NCBI GenBank assembly: GCA_023261465.1
Contig: JAHFOW010000004.1
Location: forward strand, 12,916 to 20,544
Reading direction: 5' to 3'
From: Planctomycetota bacterium
Lineage (GTDB): Bacteria > Planctomycetota > Brocadiia > Brocadiales > Brocadiaceae
DNA: 7,629 bases
Of this stretch, positions 4,793 to 7,629 are shown piece by piece. The translations under genes were made by a program, and so were the position numbers. The notes below the pieces were generated by a model, which was not told the origin of the DNA, made no database searches, and saw only the letters and a list, made by a program, of their open reading frames with translations. Each line of letters opens with the position of its first letter. The stretch's first letter is position 1.

Positions 4793-7231
4793 ATGGAACG
4801 TTACATGTGTATTCATGGACATTTCTATCAACCTCCCAGGGAAAATCCGTGGCTTGAGGCAATAGAGATACAGGACTCCGCTTTCCCTTACCATGATTGG
4901 AATGAGCGGGTGAATGCTGAATGTTATGCCCCCAATTCCGCATCGCGAATACTGGATGGTGAAAGGCATATCACGGACATTATCAGCAATTATACCCGGA
5001 TAAGCTTCAACTTTGGACCTACCCTCCTTTCCTGGATGGAGACTTATTCTCCTGATATCTATCAGGCAATACTTGATGCGGACAGGCAGAGTATGGAAGG
5101 ACGTTCAGGACATGGCAATGCAATTGCACAGATTTATAATCATATCATCATGCCTCTTGCCAATACCCGCGATAAACGCACCCAGATAATCTGGGGTATT
5201 AAGGACTTTGAATACAGGTTTAAGCGTTTTCCCGAAGGTATGTGGCTCTCAGAAACGGCTGTTGACATTGAAACATTAGAAATTCTTGCAGAACAGGGCT
5301 TAAAATTTACTATCCTTGCTCAACATCAGGCTTCCAGGGTAAGAAAAATAGATTCCAAAGAGTGGGAGGATTTGAATAACGGACACATTGACCCTACCAT
5401 GGCATATCTTTGCCGGTTGCCATCAGGCCGCACAATGGATATCTTCTTTTATGATAATCAAATATCCCATGCTGTGGCGTTTGAAAACATATTGAACAGT
5501 GGAGAAGATTTTGCCAATCGCCTGGTAAGCGGTTTCTCCGGCAAAAGGCGGTGGCCGCAGATACTCACTATTGCGACCGATGGAGAGTCATACGGACATC
5601 ATCATAAATTCGGGGATATGGCTCTTGCATTTATCCTGAATCACATTGAGCACAACAAATTGGCGAAGCTGACAAACTATGGAGAGTACCTTGAAAAACA
5701 CCCTCCAACGCATGAAGTTGAAATACGTGAAAATACATCGTGGAGTTGTATGCATGGTATAGAAAGATGGAGAAGTGATTGTGGGTGTAAATCCGGCGGA
5801 CTCCCGGAATGGCGGCAGGAATGGAGAATATCTCTGCGCGAAGCCATGGACTGGCTCCGAGATCAATTAGTGTCCGCCTATGAAAATAAAGCAAATGAAT
5901 ACTTTGAGAATCCGTGGGATGCCCGGGATGCATATATTGAAGTAGTCCTTAATCGCTCAAGGGAGAATATTGACGGATTTATTGCAAGGCATGCAACGGG
6001 AAATTTAAACAAAGATGAGCGGGTAATTGTCCTCAAACTCCTGGAAATGCAAAGGCATGCCATGCTGATGTATACAAGCTGCGGGTGGTTTTTTTCTGAG
6101 ATTTCAGGTATTGAAACCGTCCAGATTATGGAATATGCAGGCAGGGCTGTACAATTGTTTAAAGACGTCTTTAATTATGGTCTTGAGATTGGTTTTCAAA
6201 AAATACTTGCGAAGGCGAAGAGTAACGTAGTTGAGCATAGCAATGGTGCTCATATATACGAGAAATTCGTTAAACCAGCCACGATCGATCTCAAGAAGGT
6301 TGGTGTACACTTCGCCGTCAGTTCTCTCTTTGAAACGTATGCCGATAGTGCCAATATTTATTGCTATGGTGTGACGATAGAAGACTACCAGAAGATAGAA
6401 GCGGGAAAAACGAGATTGGCCGTAGGACGGATTCTTGTCACCTCGGAGATTACCGGCAAGACCGAATGCATGATTTTTAGCGGGTTATACCTCGGCAATC
6501 ATGATTTTAATGGCGGCGTACGCATTTTCCCCGGAAATGAAGAATACCAATCCATGAAAAGCGCGATGATCGAAGTTTTCGAAAAAGGCGCCTTTGTAGA
6601 CATTGTGAGGATGATGGATAAATATTTTGGCATGCATAATTATTCCCTGCGAGATCTTTTTAAAGATGAACAGCGCAAAATTTTAAATCAGGTTATTAGT
6701 TCAACAATACGGGAGTTCGAAGATACCTACCGCCGCATGTATGAAAATAACCGTGTTTTGATGGGTTTTTTCCAGAAGACGGGGATACCTATTCCAAAGG
6801 CGTTTTATATGGTTGCCGATTTTATCCTGAACGATGATTTAAGAAAGGCATTTGAAGATGGAGCGGATGCTGAAAAAATTCGCACGATAATGAAAGATAT
6901 GAAGAAGTGGCAGGTAACTGTAGAATCATTGGAACTCGAATTCAAAGTCCGACTCAAAGCAGAGGAAATAATGGAGCGGCTTAACAAGAATATATCAGAC
7001 ATTTCACTGCTTCTGAAAACCCAAAAAGTACTGGAGTTGTTGCAATCACTCCCCATTGAAATAAATTACTGGCGTTTACAAAATATCTACTTCAAAATAG
7101 CAAAAACACGCTATAAGGAATTTCTGGAGAAAGGAAGAACGGGCGATAACGATGCTGCCAGATGGGTTGAAGCGTTTCAACATCTGGGGCAGAGATTATT
7201 TTTTAATGTATCGGCAGTGCTGAATGAATGA
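4793..7231 (+). CDS. GH57-like glycoside hydrolase with DUF3536 C-terminal region
   Basis: The product is 812 residues with no signal peptide, so it is cytoplasmic. The N-terminal half has the GH57 pattern. Motif 1 is IHGHFYQPPRENPW (residues 7-20). A motif-3-like GMWLSETAVD (149-158) has E154 in the nucleophile position. A motif-4-like TIATDGESYGHHH (259-271) has D263 in the acid/base position. SWSCMHGIERWRSDCGC (316-332) follows, a Cys-rich stretch I associate with the DUF3536 subgroup. The rest, about 340-812, matches the helical DUF3536 type of C-terminus (for example LEMQRHAMLMYTSCGWFF). GH57 enzymes include alpha-amylases, 4-alpha-glucanotransferases, branching enzymes and alpha-galactosidases. 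The DUF3536 subgroup has, to my knowledge, no established reaction, so glucan processing is an inference. The ATG at 4793 is preceded by AAAGGA (4776-4781) with an 11-nt spacer. Motif 1 begins at residue 7, so a later start would damage the fold. The stop overlaps the start of the VOC gene. Confidence 0.9.
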   Translation: MERYMCIHGHFYQPPRENPWLEAIEIQDSAFPYHDWNERVNAECYAPNSASRILDGERHITDIISNYTRISFNFGPTLLSWMETYSPDIYQAILDADRQSMEGRSGHGNAIAQIYNHIIMPLANTRDKRTQIIWGIKDFEYRFKRFPEGMWLSETAVDIETLEILAEQGLKFTILAQHQASRVRKIDSKEWEDLNNGHIDPTMAYLCRLPSGRTMDIFFYDNQISHAVAFENILNSGEDFANRLVSGFSGKRRWPQILTIATDGESYGHHHKFGDMALAFILNHIEHNKLAKLTNYGEYLEKHPPTHEVEIRENTSWSCMHGIERWRSDCGCKSGGLPEWRQEWRISLREAMDWLRDQLVSAYENKANEYFENPWDARDAYIEVVLNRSRENIDGFIARHATGNLNKDERVIVLKLLEMQRHAMLMYTSCGWFFSEISGIETVQIMEYAGRAVQLFKDVFNYGLEIGFQKILAKAKSNVVEHSNGAHIYEKFVKPATIDLKKVGVHFAVSSLFETYADSANIYCYGVTIEDYQKIEAGKTRLAVGRILVTSEITGKTECMIFSGLYLGNHDFNGGVRIFPGNEEYQSMKSAMIEVFEKGAFVDIVRMMDKYFGMHNYSLRDLFKDEQRKILNQVISSTIREFEDTYRRMYENNRVLMGFFQKTGIPIPKAFYMVADFILNDDLRKAFEDGADAEKIRTIMKDMKKWQVTVESLELEFKVRLKAEEIMERLNKNISDISLLLKTQKVLELLQSLPIEINYWRLQNIYFKIAKTRYKEFLEKGRTGDNDAARWVEAFQHLGQRLFFNVSAVLNE

Positions 7232-7583
7232 ATCTGTTCGGATTGTAAACACCATATTGTATTGCCGGCAATGGCAGGAAACGGTTGTCTTTTATCGGGA
7301 TGTTTTAGGTTTTCCCGTAACGTTTAAGAACGATTGGTTTGTAGAATTTAAGGTAAACGCACATGCCCGTGTAAGTGTGGCAAATGATCAACGGGCAACA
7401 ATCAAGAGTTCTGGCGGCCAGGGTTTGACGTTGGCTATTCAGGTAGATAATGCCGATGAGGTATGGCAGCTCCTGCAACCACGGGGAGTCAATACCGGCA
7501 AGGTCAAAAACCACCCATGGGGCGGGCGTTCGTTTTTTCTCTATGACCCAGAAGGTAACCGGTTGGAGGTGTGGTCGGCATAA
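7224..7583 (+). CDS. VOC superfamily (glyoxalase/bleomycin-resistance-like) protein
   Basis: The product is 119 residues, the usual size for a single VOC domain made of two beta-alpha-beta-beta-beta modules. Module 1 shows ILYCRQWQETVVFYRDVLGF (11-30). Module 2 shows LAIQVDNADEVWQLLQPRGV (70-89) and ends FFLYDPEGNRLEVW (104-117), the classic closing strand with the family's final Glu at 115. The His residues that bind metal in glyoxalase I-type members are not seen at the starts of either module (VNTILYC and LTLAIQV instead). A glyoxalase I reaction is therefore unlikely, and the domain may bind a ligand or use a reduced metal site. The ATG at 7224 overlaps the GH57 stop by 8 bp (ATGAATGA), and no clear ribosome site precedes it, which fits translation by coupling. 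Conserved linkage to the GH57 gene would hint at a carbohydrate-related role, but substrate and partner are unknown. Confidence 0.87.
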   Translation: MNESVRIVNTILYCRQWQETVVFYRDVLGFPVTFKNDWFVEFKVNAHARVSVANDQRATIKSSGGQGLTLAIQVDNADEVWQLLQPRGVNTGKVKNHPWGGRSFFLYDPEGNRLEVWSA

Positions 7584-7629
7584 AATCTAATTGTTTGGCT
7601 TGATCGTTTTGGCCACATTAGAAAATCCG

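Noticed and set aside
7584..7629. Possible terminator after the VOC gene (TGGC...GCCA)
   Set aside because: The stem is only about 4 bp with no T run, and the window ends too soon to judge.

Overview
The window looks like a chromosomal segment of a Gram-negative bacterium of moderate to low GC. The combination of a large exported SBBP-repeat propeller, a TIGR03118-type exported protein, a GH57/DUF3536 protein and Phd-type and REP-transposase debris fits planctomycetes of the anammox group (Brocadiales). This is inferred from gene content. No rRNA or other marker in the window proves it.

Layout. Positions 31-2550 (+) encode an 839-residue exported protein: a signal peptide, an N-terminal domain of the type that precedes SBBP repeats, exactly seven tandem 64-66-residue propeller units, and a C-terminal fibronectin-III-like domain. 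Positions 2551-2973 hold a decayed C-terminal end of a REP-associated (Y1/IS200-like) transposase and a strong, probably bidirectional terminator. Positions 2974-4119 (-) encode a second exported propeller-like protein (TIGR03118 family), convergent with the first. Positions 4120-4792 form a 673-bp gap with no intact gene. It holds the leader and a candidate promoter of the TIGR03118 gene, a headless remnant of a Phd/YefM antitoxin on the minus strand, a candidate promoter facing the next gene, and a degenerate copy of a short dispersed intergenic repeat. The AT-rich part at about 4193-4387 shows nothing else I can support. Positions 4793-7231 (+) encode a GH57-like glycoside hydrolase with a DUF3536 C-terminal region. 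Its last codons overlap the start of a small VOC-fold (glyoxalase/bleomycin-resistance-like) protein at 7224-7583, so these two form a translationally coupled pair. Positions 7584-7629 hold nothing recognisable.

How the parts relate. The left half is about the cell envelope or exterior: two secreted propeller proteins that probably bind or scaffold something, separated by a shared terminator and a dead mobile-element fragment. The right half is cytoplasmic and probably metabolic (alpha-glucan processing by family, exact reaction unknown). Two independent gene remnants and one dispersed-repeat copy lie in the two intergenic regions, so these spacers look like sites where insertions have landed and decayed. 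I found no complete novel system. The most notable items are the perfect seven-unit propeller with signs of recent unit duplication, the transposase remnant with a pair of compensating frameshifts, and the orphan antitoxin remnant that ordinary start-codon-based gene calling would miss.
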